Of a stretch of DNA of 21,086 nucleotides, positions 1 to 6,550 are shown piece by piece (within the stretch, counting starts at the first letter, position 1; each line of letters begins with the position of its first letter). Source of the stretch: Bacteroidota bacterium (GTDB lineage: Bacteria; Bacteroidota; Bacteroidia; Flavobacteriales; Flavobacteriaceae); NCBI GenBank assembly GCA_023437485.1, contig JAEZGB010000135.1:1-21086 (forward strand), read 5' to 3'. Position numbers and translations under genes: made by a program. The notes below the pieces were generated by a model, which was given only the letters and a program-made list of their open reading frames with translations, was not told the DNA's origin and ran no database searches.

Positions 1-65
1 AACATTGCATTTGACAATGCCTCGATGATGGATCCGTCCTGTTCTATTGCTGATTGTTTGGCCAT
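1..65 (-). CDS. infA: Translation initiation factor IF-1, 5' part only
   Basis: The gene starts at position 65 (ATG) and runs off the left edge, so only the first 21 codons are visible. They read MAKQSAIEQDGSIIEALSNAM, which matches the N-terminus of bacterial IF-1 (about 71 residues in full), including the acidic 'IEQDG' start of its single OB-fold. IF-1 binds the A site of the 30S subunit during initiation. It lies only 4 bp downstream of the secY stop, so it is very probably part of the same transcript. There is no map or adk gene between secY and infA, unlike in many other phyla. Confidence 0.9.
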   Translation of the reverse strand, partial: MAKQSAIEQDGSIIEALSNAM

Positions 66-69
66 AAAC

Positions 70-1416
70 TTAAGCTACTGCTTTCCTGTTTTTACCGGTT
101 TTCATCAGACTGTCATAATGCCTGTTCAACAAGTACGAATTGACCTGCTGAATGGTATCGATCGCAACTCCAACCATGATGATCAGCGAAGTCCCGCCAT
201 AGAACATCGCCCATGATTGCTGAACATTCATCGTGCTTACCACGATTGCCGGGAACACGGCGATCAAAGCAAGGAACAATGCACCAGGGAAGGTGATAAG
301 TGACATGATTTTGTCAAGCAGTTCCGATGTCTCCACTCCGGGCTTGGTTCCCGGGATAAAGCCGCCGCTGCGCTTGAGGTCATCAGCCATTTTATTGGTA
401 GGCACCGTGATCGCCGTATAAAAGAATGTAAATACGATGATCAAAAGCGCAAACACAAGATTGTACCAAAACCCGAACATGTCGCTGAACGTACCCGCAA
501 TGGATTGCGAGGTTTCGGAGTTTGAAAGACCCGCGAGCGCAGCCGGGATAAACATGATCGCCTGGGCGAAGATGATTGGCATAACTCCCGAAGCATTCAG
601 CTTAAGCGGGATCCACTGACGGTTTCCGCCTGCAGCATCCTGCTCAAAGTCTCCTGAAACCGTACGCCTTGCATACTGTACCGGAATCCTGCGCACCGCC
701 ATGACCAAAAGGACACAGGCGATGATCACCAGCAGCCACACAATGATCTCGATAACGAGGAGCATCGGGCCACCGTTGTTGTTGGTAACGCGGGTGGTGA
801 ATTCCTGGATAAAGGCCTGCGGAAGACGGGCGATGATCCCCACCATGATCAGGAGGGAAATACCGTTTCCGATACCCTTGTCGGTGATTTTCTCACCCAG
901 CCACATCGCGAAGATGGTACCGGTAACAAGGATCAAGACCGAAGAAAATAAGAATGAGAACGAATCAAAGCCCAACAGGAAAGCATCCTGGGGAAGGGTG
1001 CGGTACAGGTTGTAGATATAACCCGGGCCTTGCACAAGCGTGATCGCGATGGTCAGCCAGCGTGTAATCTGGTTGATTTTCTTGCGGCCGCTTTCACCTT
1101 CCTTCTGAAGTTTTTGCAGATAAGGGATCGCGATGCCCATCAACTGGACCACGATCGATGCCGAAATATACGGCATGATACCCAATGCAAAAACCGATGC
1201 CTGTGAGAACGCCCCTCCGGTAAACATGTCCAGGATAGAACCTATCCCGTCCTGAGTTTGCCCTGCGAGGGCCGCGAGCTTTGATGCATCAATGCCCGGA
1301 AGCGTCACCTGGGCGCCGAATCGGTACACCAGAAGAAGACCCATCGTGAGCAGGATCCTGTTCTTGAGTTCCTCAATTTTCCAGACATTGGCTATTCCTT
1401 CAAAAAATTTCTTCAT
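70..1416 (-). CDS. secY: Preprotein translocase subunit SecY
   Basis: This is the channel subunit of the SecYEG translocon in the inner membrane, the main exit route for exported and membrane proteins. Its 448 residues are close to the usual length (about 440). The first transmembrane (TM) segment is at about residues 20-37. The family signature around GIMPYISASIVVQLM (79-93) follows, then the cytoplasmic loop with KEGESGRKKINQ. The later conserved loop with TNKMADDLKRSGGFIPG lies between hydrophobic segments, in line with ten membrane spans in all. It starts 13 bp after rplO and ends 4 bp before infA, the usual place at the end of the spc gene group. The start has no SD, only an A-rich stretch. 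Confidence 0.98.
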   Translation of the reverse strand: MKKFFEGIANVWKIEELKNRILLTMGLLLVYRFGAQVTLPGIDASKLAALAGQTQDGIGSILDMFTGGAFSQASVFALGIMPYISASIVVQLMGIAIPYLQKLQKEGESGRKKINQITRWLTIAITLVQGPGYIYNLYRTLPQDAFLLGFDSFSFLFSSVLILVTGTIFAMWLGEKITDKGIGNGISLLIMVGIIARLPQAFIQEFTTRVTNNNGGPMLLVIEIIVWLLVIIACVLLVMAVRRIPVQYARRTVSGDFEQDAAGGNRQWIPLKLNASGVMPIIFAQAIMFIPAALAGLSNSETSQSIAGTFSDMFGFWYNLVFALLIIVFTFFYTAITVPTNKMADDLKRSGGFIPGTKPGVETSELLDKIMSLITFPGALFLALIAVFPAIVVSTMNVQQSWAMFYGGTSLIIMVGVAIDTIQQVNSYLLNRHYDSLMKTGKNRKAVA

Positions 1417-1429
1417 CTTTCAATAAGGA

Positions 1430-1882
1430 TTATAGGGTTACGGCTTCTCCGCCGGCAGCCTCGATGGCAGCTTTGGCAGTAGCGGTAAATTTGTGCGCGG
1501 TGACCTTCAGTTTAGACTTCAGTTCGCCACGGCCCATGATCTTCACGATCTCATTCTTGGTGGCAAGCCTGTTGGCAACCAGCACCTGCATGTCAACGGT
1601 ATCGGTAATGATTCCGTTGTCAACCATTGACTGAAGTGTATCCAGGTTAACGCCCTGGTACTCCTTGCGGTTGATGTTGGTGAAACCAAACTTGGGAACA
1701 CGCCTTTGGAGTGGCATCTGTCCACCCTCAAAACCGATTTTCCTTGAATAACCTGAACGCGACTTGGCACCTTTGTGACCACGCGCGGCCGTTCCGCCTT
1801 TTCCGGAACCTTCACCACGGCCCACACGCTTGTTCTGGTTGTGCGTGGAACCTTCGGCCGGCTGTAAGTTATGTAGATTCAT
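1430..1882 (-). CDS. rplO: 50S ribosomal protein L15 (uL15)
   Basis: A late-assembly protein of the large subunit that contacts 23S rRNA. The 150 residues match the family (about 145-150). The N-terminus MNLHNLQPAEGS is followed by the long basic, glycine-rich arm (about residues 18-50, NKRVGRGEGSGKGGTAARGHKG and on) that threads into rRNA. The globular C-terminal part follows. It lies between rpmD (10 bp) and secY (13 bp), the standard spc order. No SD is visible. Confidence 0.98.
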   Translation of the reverse strand: MNLHNLQPAEGSTHNQNKRVGRGEGSGKGGTAARGHKGAKSRSGYSRKIGFEGGQMPLQRRVPKFGFTNINRKEYQGVNLDTLQSMVDNGIITDTVDMQVLVANRLATKNEIVKIMGRGELKSKLKVTAHKFTATAKAAIEAAGGEAVTL

Positions 1883-1892
1883 CTCTGTATTA

Positions 1893-2075
1893 TTATTTGG
1901 CCTCCTCTACGGATACCAGATGTTGAACTTTCTTTATCATCCCAAGGATAGCAGGATTTGACTCGTGCTCCACCACCAGGCCCATTTTGCGCAGTCCAAG
2001 AGCCTCGAGGCCTCTTTTTTGAGTGAGCGGGCAGTTGATTTTGCTCCTTATTTGCTTTACAATTAATTTAGCCAT
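1893..2075 (-). CDS. rpmD: 50S ribosomal protein L30 (uL30)
   Basis: A small large-subunit protein of 60 residues (58 in Escherichia coli). It has the expected layout: the first strand MAKLIVKQIRSKI, then the helix with TQKRGLEALGLRKMG, then the second strand ending in VQHLVSVEEAK. It sits between rpsE (11 bp) and rplO (10 bp). L30 is absent from some bacterial lineages, so its presence is worth recording. A weak AGGA lies 6 bp before the start and is too short to count as a clear SD. Confidence 0.97.
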   Translation of the reverse strand: MAKLIVKQIRSKINCPLTQKRGLEALGLRKMGLVVEHESNPAILGMIKKVQHLVSVEEAK

Positions 2076-2086
2076 GATTTCCTGTA

Positions 2087-2611
2087 TTAACCTTTAAAAA
2101 CTTTTTCAAGGGAAACGCCACGCTGCTTCGCGATGGTGTGTGCGCTGCGCATCTGCAAGAGTGCGTCAAAAGTCGCTTTAACCACGTTGTGCGGGTTAGA
2201 CGATCCCTGGGATTTTGACAATACGTCGTGGATTCCAACTGACTCGAGTACCGAACGAACGGCACCACCGGCAATTACTCCCGTACCATGAGAGGCAGGC
2301 ATAAGGAAAACACGGGCTCCGCCGAATTTACCTTTTTGCTCGTGCGGTACCGACTGGCCGCTAAGGGGAATCTTCACGAGGTTTTTCTTGGCATCTTCAA
2401 CCGCTTTCGCGATCGCTTCGGAAACATCTTTGGATTTACCAAGTCCGTGTCCTACAACACCGTTCTCATCACCGACAACCACGATGGCCGAAAAGCCGAA
2501 AGCCCTTCCTCCTTTAGTTACCTTGGTCACACGGTTCACACTTACCAGGCGGTCTTTAAGCTCAAGCCCGCTAGGCTTTACGATTTCTACGTTTTTGTAT
2601 TTATGGTACAT
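2087..2611 (-). CDS. rpsE: 30S ribosomal protein S5 (uS5)
   Basis: This protein lies near the decoding centre and mRNA entry, and mutations in the family affect fidelity and spectinomycin response. The 174 residues carry the double-stranded RNA-binding N-terminal domain (about 15-78, with RVTKVTKGGRAFGFSAIVVVG and GHGLGKSKDVSEAI). The C-terminal alpha/beta domain contains GGAVRSVLESVGIHDVLSKSQGSSNPHN. The loop with VTKVTKGGR, where spectinomycin-resistance changes usually fall, looks normal. It lies 6 bp after rplR and 11 bp before rpmD. Confidence 0.98.
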   Translation of the reverse strand: MYHKYKNVEIVKPSGLELKDRLVSVNRVTKVTKGGRAFGFSAIVVVGDENGVVGHGLGKSKDVSEAIAKAVEDAKKNLVKIPLSGQSVPHEQKGKFGGARVFLMPASHGTGVIAGGAVRSVLESVGIHDVLSKSQGSSNPHNVVKATFDALLQMRSAHTIAKQRGVSLEKVFKG

Positions 2612-2617
2612 GACTTC

Positions 2618-2971
2618 TTAGAATTTAAGCCCGGCCGCCCTCGCGCCTTCTGCTAGTGATTGAATACGGCCGTGGTAAAGGTATCCGCCGCGGTCAAAAG
2701 CGACCTCGGTGATGCCTGCTGCCAACGCCTTCTCGGCAATTGAAGCACCTACCGCGTTAGCGATCTCGATGTTGGTTCCGTCGGCTTTAGCGCCTTTATC
2801 GCGGGATGATGCAGCCATTAAGGTTACACCGTTCACATCGTCGATGAGTTGCGCATAGATTTCCTTGTTGCTCCTGAAAACCGATAGTCTTGGCCTTGCG
2901 GCTGTACCGGTAACGATTTTCCGGATGCGGTAGCGGATTCTCTGTCTCCTGCTTGATTTTGTTAGTGACAT
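2618..2971 (-). CDS. rplR: 50S ribosomal protein L18 (uL18)
   Basis: A 5S rRNA-binding protein of the central protuberance, working with L5. The 117 residues equal the usual length. A basic N-terminal arm (MSLTKSSRRQRIRYRIRKIV) leads to the conserved TAARPRLSVFRSNKEIYAQLIDD, and the protein ends in the family's typical AFDRGGYLYHGRIQSLAEGARAAGLKF. It starts 10 bp after rplF and ends 6 bp before rpsE. No SD is visible; the region before the ATG is A-rich. Confidence 0.98.
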   Translation of the reverse strand: MSLTKSSRRQRIRYRIRKIVTGTAARPRLSVFRSNKEIYAQLIDDVNGVTLMAASSRDKGAKADGTNIEIANAVGASIAEKALAAGITEVAFDRGGYLYHGRIQSLAEGARAAGLKF

Positions 2972-2981
2972 AACTTTATTT

Positions 2982-3524
2982 TTAAGCTGATTTACCTGCT
3001 TTTCTTCTTAATACTTCTCCTACGAACTTCACACCTTTTCCTTTGTACGGCTCAGGCTTGCGGAAACCGCGGATCTTTGCGGCAACCTGTCCAAGCAATT
3101 GCTTGTCAAATGAAGAAAGTTTCACGATCGGGTTCTTACCTTTTTCAGATACGGTTTCCAGCTTTACCTCAGGCGCAACCTCAATGATGATGTTATGCGA
3201 GAACCCTAAAGCGAGGTCCAATTTCTGGCCCTGGTTTGAAGCCCTGTAACCAACACCAACGAGTTCGAGTTCTTTGGTGAAGCCTGTCGAAACACCGGTG
3301 ATCATGTTGCTGATCAGCGCGCGGTAGAGTCCGTGCTTGGCCCTTTGGTCTTTAGCGTCAGATGAGCGCTCTACAAGGATCTGCCCGTCTTCCATGGTAA
3401 TGGTAACATCGCTGTACTCCTGCTTAAGCTCTCCTAATTTTCCTTTAACGGTGATGATTCCGTCGGCGACGTCGACCGTAACTCCGGACGGGATCGCAAC
3501 TGGGTTTTTTCCTATTCTTGACAT
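2982..3524 (-). CDS. rplF: 50S ribosomal protein L6 (uL6)
   Basis: A large-subunit protein near the factor-binding centre and the sarcin-ricin loop. The 180 residues fold as two related halves. It opens with MSRIGKNPVAIPSGVTVDV and has the C-terminal signature around KIRGFRKPEPYKGKGVKF (about 149-166), which is characteristic of L6. It starts 18 bp after rpsH. Unlike nearly all its neighbours, this gene has a full SD (AAAGGAG at 3533-3539 on the minus strand, 8 nt before ATG), suggesting a different mode of initiation from the rest of the cluster. Confidence 0.98.
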   Translation of the reverse strand: MSRIGKNPVAIPSGVTVDVADGIITVKGKLGELKQEYSDVTITMEDGQILVERSSDAKDQRAKHGLYRALISNMITGVSTGFTKELELVGVGYRASNQGQKLDLALGFSHNIIIEVAPEVKLETVSEKGKNPIVKLSSFDKQLLGQVAAKIRGFRKPEPYKGKGVKFVGEVLRRKAGKSA

Positions 3525-3532
3525 CGTCTGTT

Positions 3533-3539
3533 CTCCTTT
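3533..3539 (-). promoter_or_regulatory. Strong Shine-Dalgarno sequence of rplF
   Basis: AAAGGAG on the minus strand, 8 nt before the rplF ATG at 3524. Of the 25 ribosomal-cluster starts inspected here, only this one and rplB have a stretch of six or more bases complementary to a standard anti-SD. In Flavobacterium the 16S tail is known to be held by ribosomal proteins, and SDs are rare. Confidence 0.7.
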
Positions 3540-3542
3540 AGA

Positions 3543-3941
3543 TTAATATACGTAACAGATTACTTCACCACCCACGTTAAGCTGCTTCGCCTGCTTCCCG
3601 GTCATAAGGCCTTTGGAAGTGGAAACGATAGCGATGCCCAACCCGTTGAGGATCCTTGGGATCTCAGTGGCTCCAGCATATTTACGCAAACCCGGTTTAC
3701 TGATTCTCTGAAGGTCTTTGATGACGGGCTCTTTGGTTTCCCGGTCATACTTAAGGGCGATCTTGATCTTCCCTTGTACGGCGTTGTCCTCAAACTTGTA
3801 GCTCAGGATGTAGCCTTGGTCGAAAAGGATTTTGGTAATCTCTTTCTTGAGATTTGAAGCAGGGATTTCAACGACCTTGTGCTTTGCAGCCACTGCGTTG
3901 CGGACCCTGGTAAGATAATCCGCGATAGGATCTGTATACAT
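3543..3941 (-). CDS. rpsH: 30S ribosomal protein S8 (uS8)
   Basis: A primary 16S rRNA-binding protein of the small-subunit platform. In E. coli it is also the translational repressor of the spc operon. The 132 residues show the family start MYTDPIADYLTRVRNA and the conserved C-terminal RNA-binding segment with SKPGLRKYAG, IPRILNGLGIAIVSTSKGLMTGKQA and EVICYVY. It is preceded by the longest gap in the cluster (200 bp from rpsN), which holds a terminator-like hairpin and a promoter -7 box. So rpsH may be the first gene of a separately controlled part of the operon. Confidence 0.98.
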   Translation of the reverse strand: MYTDPIADYLTRVRNAVAAKHKVVEIPASNLKKEITKILFDQGYILSYKFEDNAVQGKIKIALKYDRETKEPVIKDLQRISKPGLRKYAGATEIPRILNGLGIAIVSTSKGLMTGKQAKQLNVGGEVICYVY

Positions 3942-4014
3942 ATTTATTAAATTGCGGATACGGTATTCGACTAAACTTTTCGGCCGAACCTATACCCAAT
4001 TGAACTCAAATTTT

Positions 4015-4046
4015 AGCTGTCAGCGGTCAGCTGCCAGCCACTAGCC
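4015..4046. repeat. Array of diverging 7-base words (AGCTGTC type)
   Basis: On the plus strand the sequence divides exactly into AGCTGTC, AGCGGTC, AGCTGCC, AGCCACT and AGCC. The first two positions of each word are constant (AG) and the third is C, while the others drift. It lies inside the predicted leader of rpsH. Confidence 0.6.
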
Positions 4047-4070
4047 TGAACGGAAAACCATTCAAGCGCG

Positions 4071-4078
4071 CAAAACTA
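4071..4078 (-). promoter_or_regulatory. Candidate internal promoter -7 box before rpsH
   Basis: TAGTTTTG on the minus strand is an exact match to the Bacteroidota -7 consensus TAnnTTTG. The nearest upstream TTG (4091-4093) is only 12 nt away, so there is no well-placed -33 element. It directly follows the T tract of the hairpin at 4080-4122. If used, it would give an rpsH transcript with a leader of about 120 nt. Confidence 0.4.
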
Positions 4079-4079
4079 C

Positions 4080-4122
4080 AAAAAAAAACTCAAAAATCAG
4101 CGATCATTTTCTAATCGCTGAT
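4080..4122 (-). terminator. Terminator-like hairpin between rpsN and rpsH
   Basis: Read on the minus strand, ATCAGCGATTA pairs with TGATCGCTGAT (11 pairs including one G-U) around the loop GAAAA. It is followed at once by TTTTGAG and then nine T (4080-4088). This is the layout of an intrinsic terminator or attenuator pointing in the direction of the operon. The stem is only moderately GC-rich, so partial read-through is likely, and the genes downstream are essential. Confidence 0.6.
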
Positions 4123-4141
4123 AATTGACGTTTTTAACTTG

Positions 4142-4411
4142 TTACCAAGAGGCTTTTTTCACGCCCGGGATCAATCCCTGGTTGGCCATTTCACGGAAGG
4201 TAACACGTGAAATACCAAATTGGCGCATATAACCACGAGGCCTTCCGGTAAGTTTGCAACGGTTGTGCATGCGTACGGGAGAAGCGTTCTTTGGCAATTT
4301 TTGCAAACCTACGTAATCTCCGGCTTCCAGCAAAGCTTTTCTCTTCGCCGCGTATTTTTCAACCGTTTTTGCCCTTTTTACCTCGCGGGCTTTCATTGAT
4401 TCTTTAGCCAT
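4142..4411 (-). CDS. rpsN: 30S ribosomal protein S14 (uS14), zinc-free type
   Basis: A small-subunit head protein of 89 residues. It is the long form of S14 without the two CxxC zinc pairs; only one cysteine is present, in NRCKLTGRPRG. The signature CKLTGRPRGYMRQFGISRVTFREMANQGLIPGVKKASW (about 53-89) is complete. It starts 3 bp after rplE. Its stop is followed 20 bp later by the terminator-like hairpin before rpsH. The zinc-free type implies no dependence on zinc for this protein. Confidence 0.98.
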   Translation of the reverse strand: MAKESMKAREVKRAKTVEKYAAKRKALLEAGDYVGLQKLPKNASPVRMHNRCKLTGRPRGYMRQFGISRVTFREMANQGLIPGVKKASW

Positions 4412-4414
4412 GTC

Positions 4415-4966
4415 TTAGTTCTTTTTAAAAGGTAAACCCAATTCAGCCAAAAGCGACTTTGCTTCTTTATCTGTTTGGGCGGTTGTTACGAATGTGATAT
4501 CCATACCGGAGATCTTGTTCACCTTGTCGATGTCGATCTCAGGGAAGATGATCTGCTCCAGAACACCGAGGTTGTAGTTTCCGCGTCCGTCAAAGCCAGA
4601 AGCCTTGATTCCGCTAAAGTCACGTACACGTGGCAAAGCCGATGTGATCAGCCTGTCCAGGAATTCGTACATGCGCTCGCCGCGAAGGGTTACTTTTGCC
4701 CCGATCGGCATGCCCTTACGAAGCTTGAACGATGCAACGTCTTTCTTGGAAATTGTTGAAACTGCCTTTTGGCCGGTGATTTTGGTAAGCTCGTCAACGG
4801 CATAGTCGATAAGCTTTTTGTCGGATACCGCGGCACCAACGCCACGGCTCAGGACGATCTTTTCCAGCTTGGGTACCTGCATGACGTTCTTGTAGCCGAA
4901 CTCCTCCTTAAGCGCAGGGATGACCCTTTGCTTGTATTCTTCTTTAAGTCTTGGAATGTATGCCAT
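4415..4966 (-). CDS. rplE: 50S ribosomal protein L5 (uL5)
   Basis: A 5S rRNA-binding protein of the central protuberance that contacts P-site tRNA. The 183 residues (E. coli 179) include the family stretches VMQVPKLEKIVLSRGVG, KLRKGMPIGAKVTLRG, LPRVRDFSGI and FPEIDIDKVNKISGMDITFVTTA. The ATG overlaps the rplX stop by one base (TAATG), so translation of the two is probably coupled. The stop lies 3 bp before rpsN. Confidence 0.98.
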   Translation of the reverse strand: MAYIPRLKEEYKQRVIPALKEEFGYKNVMQVPKLEKIVLSRGVGAAVSDKKLIDYAVDELTKITGQKAVSTISKKDVASFKLRKGMPIGAKVTLRGERMYEFLDRLITSALPRVRDFSGIKASGFDGRGNYNLGVLEQIIFPEIDIDKVNKISGMDITFVTTAQTDKEAKSLLAELGLPFKKN

Positions 4967-5247
4967 TACTTTGCTTTATTAGATTTCTTTGAAGCTTTCT
5001 TCTCCGGCGCAGCTTTAGCATTGTCAACCAGTGACAAGTTAGAGATGTGGATCGGTGCTTCTTTCTTCACGATTCCTCCCTGCGGGTTTTTCGCGCTTGG
5101 CTTTGTGTGCCTTGATACCATGTTCACGCCTTCAACGATGGCTTTGTTGGCCTCGCGCATTACACGTGTAACCTTTCCGGTTGTTCCTTTGTGGTCGCCG
5201 GCAATCACCTTTACGGTGTCTCCTGATTTTATCTTCAGCTTTATCAT
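4966..5247 (-). CDS. rplX: 50S ribosomal protein L24 (uL24), short C-terminus
   Basis: An early assembly protein of the large subunit with an N-terminal KOW domain: MIKLKIKSGDTVKVIAGDHKG, then GVNMVSRHTKPSAKNPQGGIVKKEAPIHISN. I chose the ATG at 5247 (93 residues) over an in-frame GTG at 5253, because family members begin MIKLKIK. The C-terminus is odd. After SLVDN it becomes an Ala/Lys-rich tail of about 19 residues, where L24 of E. coli, and of flavobacteria as I recall them, has a further strand with RVGxR and KKVRF (about 104 residues in all). No frame shift was seen that would restore this. The stop overlaps the rplE start (TAATG). Confidence 0.96.
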   Translation of the reverse strand: MIKLKIKSGDTVKVIAGDHKGTTGKVTRVMREANKAIVEGVNMVSRHTKPSAKNPQGGIVKKEAPIHISNLSLVDNAKAAPEKKASKKSNKAK

Positions 5248-5259
5248 TTCCACAATAAA

Positions 5260-5628
5260 TTAAAGCACTTCAGGTGCCAGTGATACAATTTTCATGAACT
5301 GCTTCTCGCGGAGTTCCCTGGCAACGGGGCCAAAAACGCGTGTTCCGCGCATTTCGCCCTGTGCGTTCAAAAGAACACACGCGTTGTCATCAAAACGGAT
5401 ATAAGAACCGTCGGCCCTGCGGACCTCCTTCTTGGTACGCACCACAACCGCGGTAGATACCGATCCCTTTTTCACGTTTCCGTTAGGAGTTGCATCCTTG
5501 ATAGAAACTACGATCTTGTCACCAACAGAAGCATACCTTCTTTTGGTACCTCCCAGAACACGGATCGCAAGGACTTCCTTGGCTCCTGTGTTATCTGCTA
5601 CTTTTAGTCTTGATTCCTGTTGTACCAT
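5260..5628 (-). CDS. rplN: 50S ribosomal protein L14 (uL14)
   Basis: A large-subunit interface protein that forms bridges to 16S rRNA and lies near the docking site of the silencing factor RsfS. The 122 residues equal the standard length. It begins MVQQESRLKVADNTGAKEVLAIRVLGG and holds the family signature around RRADGSYIRFDDNACVLLN (about 75-93), ending in LREKQFMKIVSLAPEVL. It is 2 bp from rpsQ upstream and 12 bp from rplX downstream. No SD is visible. Confidence 0.98.
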   Translation of the reverse strand: MVQQESRLKVADNTGAKEVLAIRVLGGTKRRYASVGDKIVVSIKDATPNGNVKKGSVSTAVVVRTKKEVRRADGSYIRFDDNACVLLNAQGEMRGTRVFGPVARELREKQFMKIVSLAPEVL

Positions 5629-5630
5629 GA

Positions 5631-5888
5631 TTACTTAGCTCTTTCAATGATTTCTACTAACCTCCAGCACTTGGTCTTGCTCAAAGGACGCGTTTCGCTG
5701 ATCCTTACGGTATCGCCAACGTTGCAGTCGTTTGTCTCGTCGTGTGCGTGGTATTTCTTCGTCTTCAAAACGAACTTACCGTACAGAGGGTGCTTTACCT
5801 TACGCACTTCGGCAACAACGATAGACTTCTCCATCTTGTTGGAAGTGACCACTCCAATTCTCTCTTTTCTTAAGTTTCTTTTTTCCAT
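5631..5888 (-). CDS. rpsQ: 30S ribosomal protein S17 (uS17)
   Basis: A primary 16S rRNA-binding protein with an OB-fold. The 85 residues match the family (about 84-90). MEKRNLRKERIGVVTSNKMEKSIVV is followed by the conserved HPLYGKFVLKTKKYHAHDETNDCNVGDTVRISETRPLSKTKCWRLVEII. It lies between rpmC (12 bp) and rplN (2 bp). The sequence before the start has only a short GGAAA stretch, not a real SD. Confidence 0.98.
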   Translation of the reverse strand: MEKRNLRKERIGVVTSNKMEKSIVVAEVRKVKHPLYGKFVLKTKKYHAHDETNDCNVGDTVRISETRPLSKTKCWRLVEIIERAK

Positions 5889-5900
5889 CTTTCCGCGGAA

Positions 5901-6092
5901 TTATTGTAGCTCTCTTTTGCTTAGTTCAGTAGCCAGCCTTGCAACCGTGCGGCGAACCGAACGAATTTGCATGGGGTTCTGGATAGGGGAAACCGCGTGT
6001 GCCATTTTCAGGTCATTGTACGCTTTCCGGGTCTCGTTAAGCTTTTCTTGCAACTCAGCTGCAGAAAGATTTGCTATTTCTGATTGTTTCAT
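5901..6092 (-). CDS. rpmC: 50S ribosomal protein L29 (uL29)
   Basis: A small helical hairpin protein near the exit of the peptide tunnel, where with L23 it forms part of the docking area for trigger factor and SRP. The 63 residues match the family. The first helix holds LSAAELQEKLNETRKAYNDLKMAHAV and the second VRRTVARLATELSKREL; the link holds SPIQNPMQIRS, the typical L29 turn. It lies 12 bp after rplP and 12 bp before rpsQ. Confidence 0.97.
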   Translation of the reverse strand: MKQSEIANLSAAELQEKLNETRKAYNDLKMAHAVSPIQNPMQIRSVRRTVARLATELSKRELQ

Positions 6093-6104
6093 AATAGTTT
6101 TGAA

Positions 6105-6530
6105 TTAAGCTTCGAAATCTCTTGCAACGACGAATTTAGTCTTCACGGGGAGTTTCTGGGCAGCCAGGCGCAAAGCCTCTTTGGCTACCGAGAGGGGAAC
6201 TCCGCCCACTTCAAACATAATCCTTCCGGGTTTAACGACGGCTGCCCAATATTCAACGGCACCCTTTCCTTTACCCATACGTACCTCAAGAGGCTTCTTG
6301 GTGATCGGCTTGTCCGGGAAAATCTTGATCCAAAGCTGTCCTTCCCTTTTCATATAACGGGTTGCGGCAATACGCGCAGCCTCGATTTGGCGTGAAGTAA
6401 GGAACATACCTGTCTCATGGACCGATTTGATGCCGAACATACCGTTTGAAAGTTCATGACCCCTTTGGGAAACGCCCTTCATCCTACCCTTTTGTACCTT
6501 GCGGTATTTTGTCCTTTTAGGCTGTAACAT
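6105..6530 (-). CDS. rplP: 50S ribosomal protein L16 (uL16)
   Basis: A late-assembly protein at the base of the central protuberance, close to the A-site tRNA and the peptidyl transferase centre. The 141 residues begin MLQPKRTKYRKVQKGRMKG and include GMFGIKSVHETGMFLTSRQIEAARIA, RYMKREGQLWIKIFPDKPITKKPLEVRMGKGKGAVEYWAAVV (about 58-99) and KLPVKTKFV. All family signatures are present. It lies 20 bp after rpsC and 12 bp before rpmC. Confidence 0.98.
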   Translation of the reverse strand: MLQPKRTKYRKVQKGRMKGVSQRGHELSNGMFGIKSVHETGMFLTSRQIEAARIAATRYMKREGQLWIKIFPDKPITKKPLEVRMGKGKGAVEYWAAVVKPGRIMFEVGGVPLSVAKEALRLAAQKLPVKTKFVVARDFEA

Positions 6531-6550
6531 GTTTCTTTAATTTAGATAAA

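Larger units (their letters stand above)
3942..4141 (-). other. Longest intra-cluster gap (rpsN-rpsH): leader with hairpin, -7 box and 7-base repeats
   Basis: A 200-bp non-coding stretch inside an otherwise tightly packed gene series. In transcription order it holds a hairpin with a T tract (4080-4122), a TAGTTTTG box (4071-4078), an array of diverging 7-base words (4015-4046) and an AT-rich lead-in to the rpsH ATG. No open reading frame of note was seen on either strand. Confidence 0.75.

Noticed and set aside
5248..5253. GTG at 5253 as the rplX start (adding two residues)
   Set aside because: The ATG at 5247 gives the family's normal MIKLKIK beginning, and GTG has no better upstream signal.
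4769..5263. A 164-codon plus-strand open frame across rplX and rplE
   Set aside because: Antisense shadow of two certain genes; no domain or export signal that would support it.
5620..6108. A 162-codon plus-strand open frame across rpsQ, rpmC and their junctions
   Set aside because: It runs antisense to conserved ribosomal protein genes and is Ser/Phe/Leu-rich in the way reverse frames are. There is no promoter box or credible start context.
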